Shown here: positions 24,937 to 33,496 of the stretch, piece by piece | Layout of the letters: every line of letters starts with the position of its first letter | Position numbering within the stretch: the first letter of the stretch is position 1 | From: Maricaulis sp034659015 | Lineage (GTDB): Bacteria > Pseudomonadota > Alphaproteobacteria > Caulobacterales > Maricaulaceae | Assembly: GCA_034659015.1 (NCBI GenBank) | Contig: JAYEGL010000002.1 | Coordinates: 124,001 to 188,000 of the forward strand | Length of the DNA: 64,000 nucleotides | Reading direction: 5' to 3' | The notes under the pieces: model-generated | What the model was told of the DNA's origin: nothing | What the model saw: the letters and a program-made list of their open reading frames with translations, nothing else | Databases searched by the model: none | Position numbers and translations under genes: made by a program

Positions 24937-27807
24937 ATGACCGATGCGCCGATCCTTCATGACGGGCTGAACGCCCTGCCGGGACGCTCTGCACGGCGCT
25001 GCACCCATGTCTTCGAGGCCTTGCCGGAGGATGTCCGCGCGCAGGTCGCGACGGCCCGGGACTTCCTGGACACAGTGTTCGAGGCGGCACCCTATATCGC
25101 GCGTCTAGCTCAGCGGCGCCCCGCGACGCTGGCGGCCTGTGTCACGGAAACGCCGGACAATCTGATCGGCCAGGCGATCGACAATGCCCGGATTGCCGGC
25201 GAGGCGGCGCCGGATGCCGAGGCGCTGGACCGGGCCCTGCGCATGGCCAAGGCGGACGCCCATCTCGTGGTGGCCCTCGCCGATCTGGCCGGCGCCTGGG
25301 ACGTGGATCGGGTGACCGGTGCGATGACGCGCTTCGCCGATGCCGCCGTGTCGGCTGCGTTGACGGGCCATGTCCGCTTTCTTGCCGGCCAGGACCGCGC
25401 CTTTGCGCCGGAAGGACCCGGCAATCCCCTGCCGGGGCTCTTCGTGCTGGCGCTGGGCAAGATGGGCACGGGCGATCTCAACTATTCCTCGGACATCGAT
25501 CTCGTCGTGCTCTACGACCCCGACGCGCTGGTGCTGCCGGAGGACCAGGAGCCGCGCAAACGCCTGCCGCGTCTCGTCCAGGCGGTCACGCGCACGCTCC
25601 AGGAGGTCAGCGCCGAGGGCTATGTCTTCCGCGTCGATCTGCGCCTGCGGCCCGATCCCGGTGCGACGCCCGTGGTCATCTCCACCGAGGCCGCGCTGAA
25701 CTATTACGAGAATATGGGTCAGACCTGGGAGCGCGCGGCGTGGATCAAGGCGCGGGCCTGTGCCGGCGACGTCGCGGCGGCCGAGCGCTTCCTGCGCCAC
25801 ATGCAACCCTTCATCTGGCGCCGCTCGCTGGACTTCGCCGCCGTGGACGATATCCGCGGCCTGGCGCGGCAGATCCAGACGGTGGGGCGCCGCGCGGAGA
25901 TACGCCCGGCCGGGCACGACCTCAAACTGGGCCGGGGCGGAATTCGCGAGATCGAATTCTATGCCCAGATCCCCCAGCTCGTCTTCGGCGGGCGGAACGA
26001 GACGGTGCGCCTGCCGGCGACGCTGGATGCCCTGGCGGCCCTGGGTGAGGCCGGCGTGGTGGAAGCGGATGTCGTGATCGCCCTGAGCGAGGACTACCGC
26101 CGGCTCCGGGCCTGGGAACACCGTGTCCAGATGCGTCAGGACGAGGCGAGCCAGACCCTGCCGGAACGCGACGAGGACCGGGCGGCGATCGCCGCCATGG
26201 CGGGCTATGCCGATCTGGCCGGTTTCGAGGCCGGGGTGGAAGCCTGTTTGCGGCGTGTGCACGGCCACTTCTCCGACCAGTTCGAGGATGACGAGCCGCT
26301 GGCGTCCGAGGCGGGCTCGCTCATCCTGACCGGTGTCGAGCCGACGCCGGATACGCTGGAGACCCTGCGCAAGCTGGGTTTCACGGAGCCCGGGAAAACC
26401 TGGAGCCGTCTGCATGGCTGGGCGGCCGGGCGGGTCCGGGCGGTGCGCACGGCGCGGGCGCGCTCGCTCTTTGCCCGCATCGCGCCGCAACTGGTCGACC
26501 GCATGGCGGCGACCGGCGAGCCGGATGCGGCGCTGGTGCGTTTTGCCGCCTTCTTCGAGAACCTGCCCATGGGCGTGCAGCCGCTTTCTCTCCTGTCCAA
26601 CGAGCCCGGACTGGCCGCCGATCTGGTCGCGATCATCACCCTGGCGCCGCGCATGGCGAGCGATCTGGCGCGGCGCCCGAACCTGCTCGACGCCATGCTG
26701 GACCAGCGTTTCACCGCGCCCCTGACCGAGGACGGTCCGGACGGTTTCCGGATGCTGATGGACGAGGCGATGGCGCGGGCCGGGGGATATGAGGAGGCGC
26801 TCAATGCGGCGCGCCGCCTGGTGCGCGAGGAACGCTTCCGGATCGGGGCCCAGGTCCTGCGCGGCACGGTCGGTGCGGCTGCGGCGGGGGCCGCCTTTTC
26901 CAGCATGGCGGAAACCTCCGTCGATGCCATGGCTGCCGCTGCCCGCCGGGAGACCGAACGCCGGTTCGGCGACATGCCCGGCCGTTTCGTCATTCTGGGC
27001 ATGGGCAAGCTGGGCGGGCGCGAGCTCGCCTCGGACAGCGATCTGGACATCATGGTCGTCTACCAGGGCGAGGGCGATGCCCAGTCCTGGTTCGGACGCT
27101 TTGCCCAGCGCCTGATCTCCGCCCTGTCGGCGCCGACCGAGGAGGGCGAGCTGTTCGAGGTCGACATGCAATTGCGGCCCTCGGGCAAGGCCGGGCCCGT
27201 GGCGGTGAATATCGCGCGTTTCGAAGGGTATTATCCGGGCGAGGCCTGGACCTGGGAGATGATGGCGCTGACCCGGGCGCGGGTTGTGGCCGGCGATCGC
27301 GAGCTCGCCGGACGCGTCGAGGCCGCCATGCGCGCCGCGCTCACCGAACCGCGCGACGGCCGCGGTGTGCGCGAGGATGCGCTGGCCATGCGCAAACGGC
27401 TGGAAAGCGCGAAGCCGGCCCGCGGGGTCTGGGACCTCAAGGGTCGGCCCGGCGGCATCCAGGACATCGAATTCATCGCCCAGACGGGCCAGCTCATCCA
27501 TGCCGCAAGGAAGGACGTGCTGCGCCCGTCGACCCGCGACGCGCTTGAGGCCCTCGCGGCGCATGGCGTGCTCGACGGGCGCGATGCCGAGCATCTCACC
27601 GCGTCGCTCGACCTTTATCTCGGCGTGCAGCAACTGGTGCGCAGCGCTCACGGCTCGGGCTTCGACCCGTCGGCTGCCAGTGCGGGCTTCGCCGACCGTC
27701 TGGCCGGGCTGGCCGGTGCGGAAGACCTGGCCGCGCTCGAACAGGCACTCGAGGCCCGGGCGGATACGGTGAGGCAGTGCTTCAGACGCCTGGTCGGAAA
27801 GATCTGA
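24937..27807 (+). CDS. glnE: Bifunctional glutamine synthetase adenylyltransferase/deadenylase
   Basis: Adenylylates and deadenylylates glutamine synthetase in response to PII, controlling nitrogen assimilation. The protein is 956 aa. Two nucleotidyltransferase domains each carry the GKxG...SDxDL signature: LGKMGTGDLNYSSDIDLVV in the N-terminal half and GKLGGRELASDSDLDIMVVY in the C-terminal half. Regulatory helical domains follow each. An upstream in-frame TTG at 24928 exists; the ATG at 24937 is more likely. Length is normal for the family. Confidence 0.95.
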   Translation: MTDAPILHDGLNALPGRSARRCTHVFEALPEDVRAQVATARDFLDTVFEAAPYIARLAQRRPATLAACVTETPDNLIGQAIDNARIAGEAAPDAEALDRALRMAKADAHLVVALADLAGAWDVDRVTGAMTRFADAAVSAALTGHVRFLAGQDRAFAPEGPGNPLPGLFVLALGKMGTGDLNYSSDIDLVVLYDPDALVLPEDQEPRKRLPRLVQAVTRTLQEVSAEGYVFRVDLRLRPDPGATPVVISTEAALNYYENMGQTWERAAWIKARACAGDVAAAERFLRHMQPFIWRRSLDFAAVDDIRGLARQIQTVGRRAEIRPAGHDLKLGRGGIREIEFYAQIPQLVFGGRNETVRLPATLDALAALGEAGVVEADVVIALSEDYRRLRAWEHRVQMRQDEASQTLPERDEDRAAIAAMAGYADLAGFEAGVEACLRRVHGHFSDQFEDDEPLASEAGSLILTGVEPTPDTLETLRKLGFTEPGKTWSRLHGWAAGRVRAVRTARARSLFARIAPQLVDRMAATGEPDAALVRFAAFFENLPMGVQPLSLLSNEPGLAADLVAIITLAPRMASDLARRPNLLDAMLDQRFTAPLTEDGPDGFRMLMDEAMARAGGYEEALNAARRLVREERFRIGAQVLRGTVGAAAAGAAFSSMAETSVDAMAAAARRETERRFGDMPGRFVILGMGKLGGRELASDSDLDIMVVYQGEGDAQSWFGRFAQRLISALSAPTEEGELFEVDMQLRPSGKAGPVAVNIARFEGYYPGEAWTWEMMALTRARVVAGDRELAGRVEAAMRAALTEPRDGRGVREDALAMRKRLESAKPARGVWDLKGRPGGIQDIEFIAQTGQLIHAARKDVLRPSTRDALEALAAHGVLDGRDAEHLTASLDLYLGVQQLVRSAHGSGFDPSAASAGFADRLAGLAGAEDLAALEQALEARADTVRQCFRRLVGKI

Positions 27808-27879
27808 CCGCCGCGACGGAATTCCCGCTCACCGGCGTTGAAGGGGCAGCGAGGTGATCAAAGACAAGGAAATTTCGTC

Positions 27880-28443
27880 ATGAAACACTCCAAGATGATT
27901 GTTCTGCTCGCCGGTTCGACCCTGATGCTGGCGGGGGCTGCGGCCGACGCTGCGGGGCCCGGCGGCCGGGGCCATCACGGCGGCCGTGGCGGTCCCGGCG
28001 GGCACGGTCACGCGATGATGATGCTGCGTGCAGCCGACGCCAACGGCGACAACACGATCACACAGGCCGAGGTCGATGCGCTCCAGGCCGAGATGTTCGA
28101 CTGGATGGACCGCAATGGCGACGGCTATCTCGACGATGCCGACCAGTCGCCGGTGCATGCCCGTCTTCGTGAGCTCCGGTCCGAAGAGCGTGCGGCGCGC
28201 GGTGATGGCGAAGGCCGCCGCTGGGGCCGCCGGGGTGGCCGCCATGGCGGACCCGGCGACGGACCGCGCCATCTGCGGGCCGATGCCGATGATGACGGCC
28301 GGGTCTCCCGCGCCGAATTCCTGGACCGCGAGACCCGCATGTTCGACCGGCTCGACGCCGACGAGAACGGTGCGGTGACGCCGGAGGAGCTGGACGCTGC
28401 GGTCGAGCGCCGTCAGGATCGCGGCTTCTGGTGGCGCGACTAG
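27880..28443 (+). CDS. Secreted EF-hand calcium-binding protein
   Basis: A 187-aa exported protein. The signal peptide (about residues 1-25) is followed by a Gly/His-rich stretch. Four EF-hand loops follow: DANGDNTITQAE, DRNGDGYLDDAD, DADDDGRVSRAE and DADENGAVTPEE, each with Asp at positions 1 and 3. The His-rich linkers could bind other metals. It lies 10 bp before an ECF sigma factor gene, so it is probably part of the same metal- or envelope-sensing unit. The ATG at 27880 has an AAGGA site upstream. Confidence 0.87.
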   Translation: MKHSKMIVLLAGSTLMLAGAAADAAGPGGRGHHGGRGGPGGHGHAMMMLRAADANGDNTITQAEVDALQAEMFDWMDRNGDGYLDDADQSPVHARLRELRSEERAARGDGEGRRWGRRGGRHGGPGDGPRHLRADADDDGRVSRAEFLDRETRMFDRLDADENGAVTPEELDAAVERRQDRGFWWRD

Positions 28444-28453
28444 CGCTGTCGCC

Positions 28454-29149
28454 ATGTTCGACGGACGCGGTATGGATGACGACAGACCGGCTGACGAAAG
28501 CCCGGCTTCCGGCCGCGTCCGCGAACCCGGTCGCGCTGCCCGTGATGTAACGGGCGGCGATGCGGAAGACGCGGACCTGATTGTCCGCGTCGGCCGCGGC
28601 GACCGTTCGGCGGCCCAGCGCCTGATGGCGCGCAACCTGCCGCGCATTCTCGGTCTGGCCCGGCGCATGCTGAACGACGAGATGGAAGCGGAGGACGTGG
28701 CCCAGGAGACTTTTATCCGGGTCTGGAAGGCGGCGCCGCGCTGGAAGCCCGGCCGTGCGCGCGTGTCGACCTGGGTGTGCCGGATTGCGATCAATCTGTG
28801 CTACGACCGGCTGCGCAAGCGGCGGGAGGTGCTTACCGATCGCGTCCCGGAACAGGTCGACCAGACACCGGACCAGGAAGCCGCGATGAGCCGCGCGGAA
28901 AGCGGCAACCGTATCGTCGCGGCCATGGCGCAATTGCCCGACCGGCAGCGCCAGGCGCTGGAACTCGTTCATTTCCAGGACATGAGCAATATCGATGCGG
29001 CGGACATCATGATGGTCTCGGTCGAGGCCATGGAATCCCTGCTGGCCCGTGGCCGGCGCAAGCTGAAGGCCATCCTCCTGGGGGATGCCTCCGAGCTGAT
29101 GGACAGCTATACAGGGCGCACGGGTGCCCGACATGGTGCAACACAATGA
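28454..29149 (+). CDS. ECF RNA polymerase sigma factor
   Basis: A 231-aa sigma-70 family factor of the extracytoplasmic type. Region 2 spans DLIVRVGRGDRSAAQRLMAR through EAEDVAQETFIRVWKAAPRW. Region 4 includes AMAQLPDRQRQALELVHFQD and SVEAMESLLARGRRKLKAIL. The first 40 residues are an unstructured extension; starts further in are possible. It overlaps the following gene by ATGA. Downstream genes look like an anti-sigma factor and a periplasmic sensor, an arrangement known from CnrYXH-type systems. Confidence 0.9.
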   Translation: MFDGRGMDDDRPADESPASGRVREPGRAARDVTGGDAEDADLIVRVGRGDRSAAQRLMARNLPRILGLARRMLNDEMEAEDVAQETFIRVWKAAPRWKPGRARVSTWVCRIAINLCYDRLRKRREVLTDRVPEQVDQTPDQEAAMSRAESGNRIVAAMAQLPDRQRQALELVHFQDMSNIDAADIMMVSVEAMESLLARGRRKLKAILLGDASELMDSYTGRTGARHGATQ

Positions 29150-29553
29150 CGGACGAACGTTTTTTCCAGATCCTCGAGGCCTATGGCGCCGATCCGGCGC
29201 GCTGGCCGGAGGCCGAACGGGACGCGGCGCAGGCCTGGGCCGATGCGCATCCGGAGGCCGCGGCTGAGGCCCTGAGGTCCGAAGCGGCACTGGATGCCGT
29301 GCTCGGCGAGGCGGAGGCGATGCCGTCCGACCTGCTCGAACGCCGGATCATGAAGCGCTTTCCGGCGCCGGCCGGTGCCCCGCGCTGGCAGATCCCCGTC
29401 GCTGCGGCCGCGGCCCTGCTGGTCGGTGCCTTCATCGGGTTCGCCAGCGGCGCCCTGACAGCGACTGAAGACGGTGTCGAAACCACGCTTTATGCCGATG
29501 CCTATGCCGGTCTGGACGAAGACTGGATCGCGTGGCTGGGAGACGATGTGTGA
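29146..29553 (+). CDS. Putative anti-sigma factor (single-pass membrane protein)
   Basis: A 135-aa protein with a cytosolic N-terminal part (FFQILEAYGADPARWPEAER), one transmembrane helix near residues 84-106 (VAAAAALLVGAFIGFASGAL) and a short periplasmic end with DWIAWLGDDV. The topology and position directly after an ECF sigma factor point to an anti-sigma factor. There is no Zn-binding His/Cys motif. Overlaps on both sides (ATGA before, GTGA after) tie it to its neighbours. The call is inference from topology and context. Confidence 0.7.
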   Translation: MTDERFFQILEAYGADPARWPEAERDAAQAWADAHPEAAAEALRSEAALDAVLGEAEAMPSDLLERRIMKRFPAPAGAPRWQIPVAAAAALLVGAFIGFASGALTATEDGVETTLYADAYAGLDEDWIAWLGDDV

Positions 29554-30113
29554 AACCCTCTCTGCCCTGGATTATCGCCCTCCTGGCGTCCGTTCTGATC
29601 AATGGTGTGCTGGCCGGTTTCGTGCTTCACCGCACGGCCGACGGTCCGGACTGGAGACCCGCGGAGCATCATGACCGCGACCGTCACCGTCATGGCGGGA
29701 GGGGCGCGGGCTACGACCTGCGCGACCTCCTCTACGCCCTGCCGGATGATGTCCGGCGCGAGGCCCGCGATCGGGCCCGGGACGATATCGAGGATATTCG
29801 CGCCCTGTTCGACCAAGCCCGCGCGGCGCGGGACGATTTCGACACCGCGATGCGCGCGGAGCGGTTCGACCGGGAGGCCGCCGCCGACGCGCTCCAGCGT
29901 CTGCGGGAGGTTCGCGAGACACTGGAGCTGAACCTGCAGGAAGACGTGCTCGATCTTGTGGGCGATCTGGACGCCGAAGCGCGGGCGCGCGTGCTCGAAG
30001 AGAGCCGCGACAATCGCCGGCACCGCTCCCGGCGGGGCCATGACGGCCGGCGAGGCGACAGGCCGCCGCCCGGCGAGCCGCATCCGGACGGTCCACCCGC
30101 CGAACGACACTGA
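29550..30113 (+). CDS. Periplasmic sensor protein (CnrX/heavy-metal resistance-like)
   Basis: A 187-aa protein with an N-terminal membrane anchor (PWIIALLASVLINGVLAGFV) and a periplasmic helical hairpin. It has a His-rich linker (HHDRDRHRHGG) and a helical domain with ALPDDVRREARDRARDDIED and FDQARAARDDFDTAMRAERF, resembling the CnrX/ZraP-like periplasmic family. The C-terminal tail is basic and Pro-rich. The GTG at 29550 overlaps the previous stop. It probably signals through the anti-sigma factor; what it senses is unknown. Confidence 0.75.
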   Translation: MKPSLPWIIALLASVLINGVLAGFVLHRTADGPDWRPAEHHDRDRHRHGGRGAGYDLRDLLYALPDDVRREARDRARDDIEDIRALFDQARAARDDFDTAMRAERFDREAAADALQRLREVRETLELNLQEDVLDLVGDLDAEARARVLEESRDNRRHRSRRGHDGRRGDRPPPGEPHPDGPPAERH

Positions 30114-30169
30114 CAGCACGCAATCCTGTAGGCCTGAAAGGGCGCTCGACGATGCGGCGCTAGCGGGGG

Positions 30170-32875
30170 TTACTTTCCGGCGGCGATGCGGGGCGTGTCG
30201 CCATCGACGAATTCGTCGTCGGCCTCGAAACCGTCTTCCGCATCCTCGTCCATCGCTTCGGACAGCAGGGCTTCGACCTTGGCGATGTCGTCATTCCCGC
30301 CGGTGTCGGTGTAGTCATCCGCCTCGATCTCGGCCAGCGCGTCCAGATCGATCGGTTCGTCCTGGCTGATCGGCATGACGACATTGACCGTCGTGCCTTC
30401 GCCCAGCTGGCTGTCGATGGTCAGCGTGCCGCCATGCAGCTCGACCAGGGATTTCGACAGGGCCAGGCCCAGGCCGGAGCCCTGGTGGCTCTTGGAGTGC
30501 TGGTTCTCGATCTGCTCGAAGGGGCGGCCCAGGCGCGGCAGGTCTTCCTGGGCAATCCCGATCCCCGTATCGGACACCTGGAAGGCCACGCCGACGCCGG
30601 AGAGGAAGCCGCGAACCGTGACGCGTCCGCCTTCGGGCGTGAACTTCACGGCGTTGGAGATCAGGTTGATCATCACCTGTTTGAAGGCGCGCGGATCGAC
30701 TTCCAGCTCGGGCAGGTCCGTCACGTCAGCGCGCAATTGCAGGCGCTTCTCTTCGGCCCGGCCGCGCACGATGCGCACGCACTGCTCGATCAGGTCGCTG
30801 GCATTGGTCGGTTCCGGCTGGAGCTGCATCTTGCCGGCCTCGATCTTGGACATGTCGAGAATGTCGTTGATCAGCTCGAGCAGGTGCTGGCCGGAGGTCA
30901 GAATGTCCTTCATGTAGCCGGTGTAGCGCTCGTCGCCCAAGGGCCCGAACATCTCCTTGAGCATGATCTCGGAGAAGCCGTTGATGGCGTTCAGCGGCGT
31001 GCGCAGCTCGTGGCTCATATTGGCCAGGAATTCCGACTTGGAGCGGTTGGCTTCCTCGGCGCGGATCTTCTCCGCCTCGTATTTGCGGGCGAGATCGGCG
31101 ATGCGGGCCTGGGAGCGCTTCACGTCCTCGACGGTCTTGCGCAGCTGGGCCTGGTTCTCCGTCAGCGCCGCCTCGTGATGCTTGAGATCGGTAATGTCGG
31201 CGCCCACGCTGACCATGCCGCCATCTGCGGTGGAGCGGTCGGAATAGTGAAGCCAGCGCCCGTCGGCGAGTTCGATCTCGTAGGCCGCCTTGTTCTCGGT
31301 GCCGCCATGGACCGCCTTGATGGCGCGAGCGGCGGCCTGTTCGACCGCGGCATAGCTCATGCCCGGCTTCAGCATGCCGTCTGCGAAATCGAAGGCGTCG
31401 CGGAACTTGCGGTTCCAAAGCACCAGGCGATGGCGCGAATCCCACAGCACGAAGCTTTCCGACATGGATTCCAGCGCCGCGCGCAGCCGGCTTTCCGCGG
31501 CCGCCACGCGGGCCTGGGCGCCCTTGCGTTCGGTAATATCGATGGCCACGCCGACGATGCGCGACTGGTCGCTGCCCGTGGCGCCCGGCAGGATGCGGCC
31601 GCGCATCTGCAGCCAGACGGCGGCATGGGCCGCCAGCACTTCCAGATCCACCTCGCCGCCGGTCGGCGCGCCGCGCATGGCCGCGCGCAAACGTTCGCGA
31701 TCCGGCTTGGAGAACAGGCGCAGGAATTCCGCGCCGGAACATTCCACCGCCGTCTCCATGCCCAGGATGCGGGCCAGGCTGTCGGTGATGAAGACCGTGT
31801 CGGCTTCCGGGTTCCAGTCCCACACGCCGCACCGCGCGCCCTCGATGGCGACGCGGAAGCGCTGTTCGTTGTCCTCGAGCTGCTGGCGGGTGGATTTCAG
31901 CCGGCCCATCTGGGTGAAGACCAGGGCGCTCAACCCCATCGCCACGAAGATCGGCGCGATGAACATCAGCCCGTAAAAGGAGATCGTGCGGTACCAGGCG
32001 TTCTGGTTGATGCGCATGGCGCCGAGCGCATAGACGCGCAGTTCGGTGCCCGCGATCGGCGCGACGGCGAAGGTGACGCGTTCCTCGCCGAAGCGCGCAT
32101 CGGAGGTCGCGCCGCCGCCTTCGCTGGCCAGCCGGTCGACATAACCCGCATCCAGGCCGAAACGGGCGGCGAGCGGCGTTCCGGCGCGCACGCTGCGCAT
32201 TTGCGGGCGAATGGCCAGCATGCCGCCATTGCTGTCGGCCAGGGCCACGACGCGGTCATCACCCCAGTCCGGCAGAACCAGATCCGCTGCGAGCCGCGCC
32301 ACGAAGGCGCCCACCGTGCCGTCGGAAAGCTGAACCGGAACCGCGAGAACCAGATGTGCTGCGCCGCCTTCGACGACTTCCGCCGTCAGGCCGGAGGGCG
32401 CATCCAGCGCCTGGCCGGCGATCTCGCGCAGGCCGTCGCCGGGACTGGCCGCCGCGATGGTGCGGCCGTCGGGCAGCAGGATCGCCACGTCCTCGACAAT
32501 GTCGGACTCGCCGATGGCGCTGAGCCGGGCCCGCGCGGCCGGCACGATATCGCCGATCGGCGTATCGCGCAGGTCGGCGCTGGCGAAGGCGAGGGCGTAG
32601 CGGGCTTCTGCGATGCGGGCGGTGACGCGTTCGGCCAGATAGCCTGCGGCATTGGCCTGGGAGCGTTCGGCCTCGGTGATCAGCGTCTCGCGCTCCTGCT
32701 GGATCTTGACGAGGAGGATGCCGCCATAGGCGAGGGTAAAGAGCAGCACGGCCAGCACGATCCACAGCGCGCCGGTTCCGCGTTTCGATGCGCGCACGGA
32801 AGCGGACCGGGCGCCCGAGGAGGAGCCGGCCGCCTTGCCCGAAGGCGGGCGCGTATCGAACCGCATATGATTCAT
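30170..32875 (-). CDS. PleC-like PAS sensor histidine kinase
   Basis: A 901-aa membrane kinase. TM1 is near residues 37-58 and TM2 near 293-316, enclosing a periplasmic sensor domain. Two PAS domains follow; the second has MSESFVLWDSRHRLVLWNRK (PAS_7 type). The H-box is FLANMSHELRTPLNAINGFS, then NLISNAVKFTPEGG, DTGIGIAQED and GSGLGLALSK. The sequence around the H-box and FGPLGDERYTGYMKDIL recalls Caulobacter PleC/DivJ-class kinases. An acidic tail of about 60 residues follows the ATPase domain. It is the last gene of a leftward operon with a receiver protein and an EAL protein. Confidence 0.88.
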   Translation of the reverse strand: MNHMRFDTRPPSGKAAGSSSGARSASVRASKRGTGALWIVLAVLLFTLAYGGILLVKIQQERETLITEAERSQANAAGYLAERVTARIAEARYALAFASADLRDTPIGDIVPAARARLSAIGESDIVEDVAILLPDGRTIAAASPGDGLREIAGQALDAPSGLTAEVVEGGAAHLVLAVPVQLSDGTVGAFVARLAADLVLPDWGDDRVVALADSNGGMLAIRPQMRSVRAGTPLAARFGLDAGYVDRLASEGGGATSDARFGEERVTFAVAPIAGTELRVYALGAMRINQNAWYRTISFYGLMFIAPIFVAMGLSALVFTQMGRLKSTRQQLEDNEQRFRVAIEGARCGVWDWNPEADTVFITDSLARILGMETAVECSGAEFLRLFSKPDRERLRAAMRGAPTGGEVDLEVLAAHAAVWLQMRGRILPGATGSDQSRIVGVAIDITERKGAQARVAAAESRLRAALESMSESFVLWDSRHRLVLWNRKFRDAFDFADGMLKPGMSYAAVEQAAARAIKAVHGGTENKAAYEIELADGRWLHYSDRSTADGGMVSVGADITDLKHHEAALTENQAQLRKTVEDVKRSQARIADLARKYEAEKIRAEEANRSKSEFLANMSHELRTPLNAINGFSEIMLKEMFGPLGDERYTGYMKDILTSGQHLLELINDILDMSKIEAGKMQLQPEPTNASDLIEQCVRIVRGRAEEKRLQLRADVTDLPELEVDPRAFKQVMINLISNAVKFTPEGGRVTVRGFLSGVGVAFQVSDTGIGIAQEDLPRLGRPFEQIENQHSKSHQGSGLGLALSKSLVELHGGTLTIDSQLGEGTTVNVVMPISQDEPIDLDALAEIEADDYTDTGGNDDIAKVEALLSEAMDEDAEDGFEADDEFVDGDTPRIAAGK

Positions 32876-32919
32876 CGTTTCAAACTAGGGTGCGTCGGCC
32901 TGTCCTGTCGACAGTCCGC

Positions 32920-33474
32920 TTACCCTTCCGAGCTGGCCTGGGCCTGGGTTTCGTCGCCGTTTTCGCCCTCTGCCGCCTTCTGCCGGCTCTTGCGCCGTTC
33001 GGGCCCGTTGTAGACGGTCTTGTCCGGATCGTTGCGCCGGCGGTCCGGGCCGAAATAGCTGCGATTGCGGATAAAGGGGCGCGGTTCGTTGATCACGGCC
33101 GCGATCTTGGAGAACATCTCTTTCGCGGTGATCGGCTTGCAGCAGAATTCCGTCACCCCGGCATCGCGGGCCGCTTCCACCTTGGAGCGCTCGGAATAGG
33201 CGCTCAGCATGATGATCGGCACCAGCGGATTGGGGCTGTCGTCGGCGGTGCGCACCAGTCGGACGAAGTCGAGCCCGTCGAGAATGTCCATCTGGTAGTC
33301 GGTGACAATGATGTCGATCGAGTCCGAACGCACCAGGTCGAAGGCTTCCGCCGGGTCGCGCGACTCGTGGATCTGCTTGATCCCGAAGCCGTGCAGGATC
33401 GTCCGCAGGATGGTCAGCATGTAGTTGTTGTCGTCGACGATCAGTGTCCGGACGCGGCGGAAATCTGCGGCCAT
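32920..33474 (-). CDS. Stand-alone receiver response regulator with basic tail
   Basis: A 184-aa protein. The receiver domain fills residues 1-130, with VDDNNYM, a phospho-acceptor Asp in IIVTDYQMDILDG and Lys in CCKPI. No DNA-binding or enzyme domain follows. The tail carries two related motifs, FGPDRRRN and NGPERRK, and then an acidic end. It lies 44 bp upstream of the kinase and 22 bp downstream of the EAL gene. It may relay phosphate from the kinase; the output is unknown. Confidence 0.88.
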   Translation of the reverse strand: MAADFRRVRTLIVDDNNYMLTILRTILHGFGIKQIHESRDPAEAFDLVRSDSIDIIVTDYQMDILDGLDFVRLVRTADDSPNPLVPIIMLSAYSERSKVEAARDAGVTEFCCKPITAKEMFSKIAAVINEPRPFIRNRSYFGPDRRRNDPDKTVYNGPERRKSRQKAAEGENGDETQAQASSEG

Positions 33475-33496
33475 TGGGGCGGTCTCGTGTCTGCGA

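Noticed and set aside
25105..27651. A - strand 848-codon frame opposite glnE
   Set aside because: glnE motifs are unambiguous on the + strand; the other frame has no recognisable motif.
27818..27839. GGAAT...CGTT resembling an ECF/EcfG promoter before the EF-hand gene
   Set aside because: The spacing between the two elements is 13 bases, shorter than the 16-17 expected, so I did not list it as a promoter.
30434..33013. A + strand open frame of 859 codons opposite the PleC-like kinase gene
   Set aside because: It is antisense to a gene with complete kinase motifs and its translation is low-complexity Gly/Arg/Ala/His-rich, as expected from GC-rich shadow frames.
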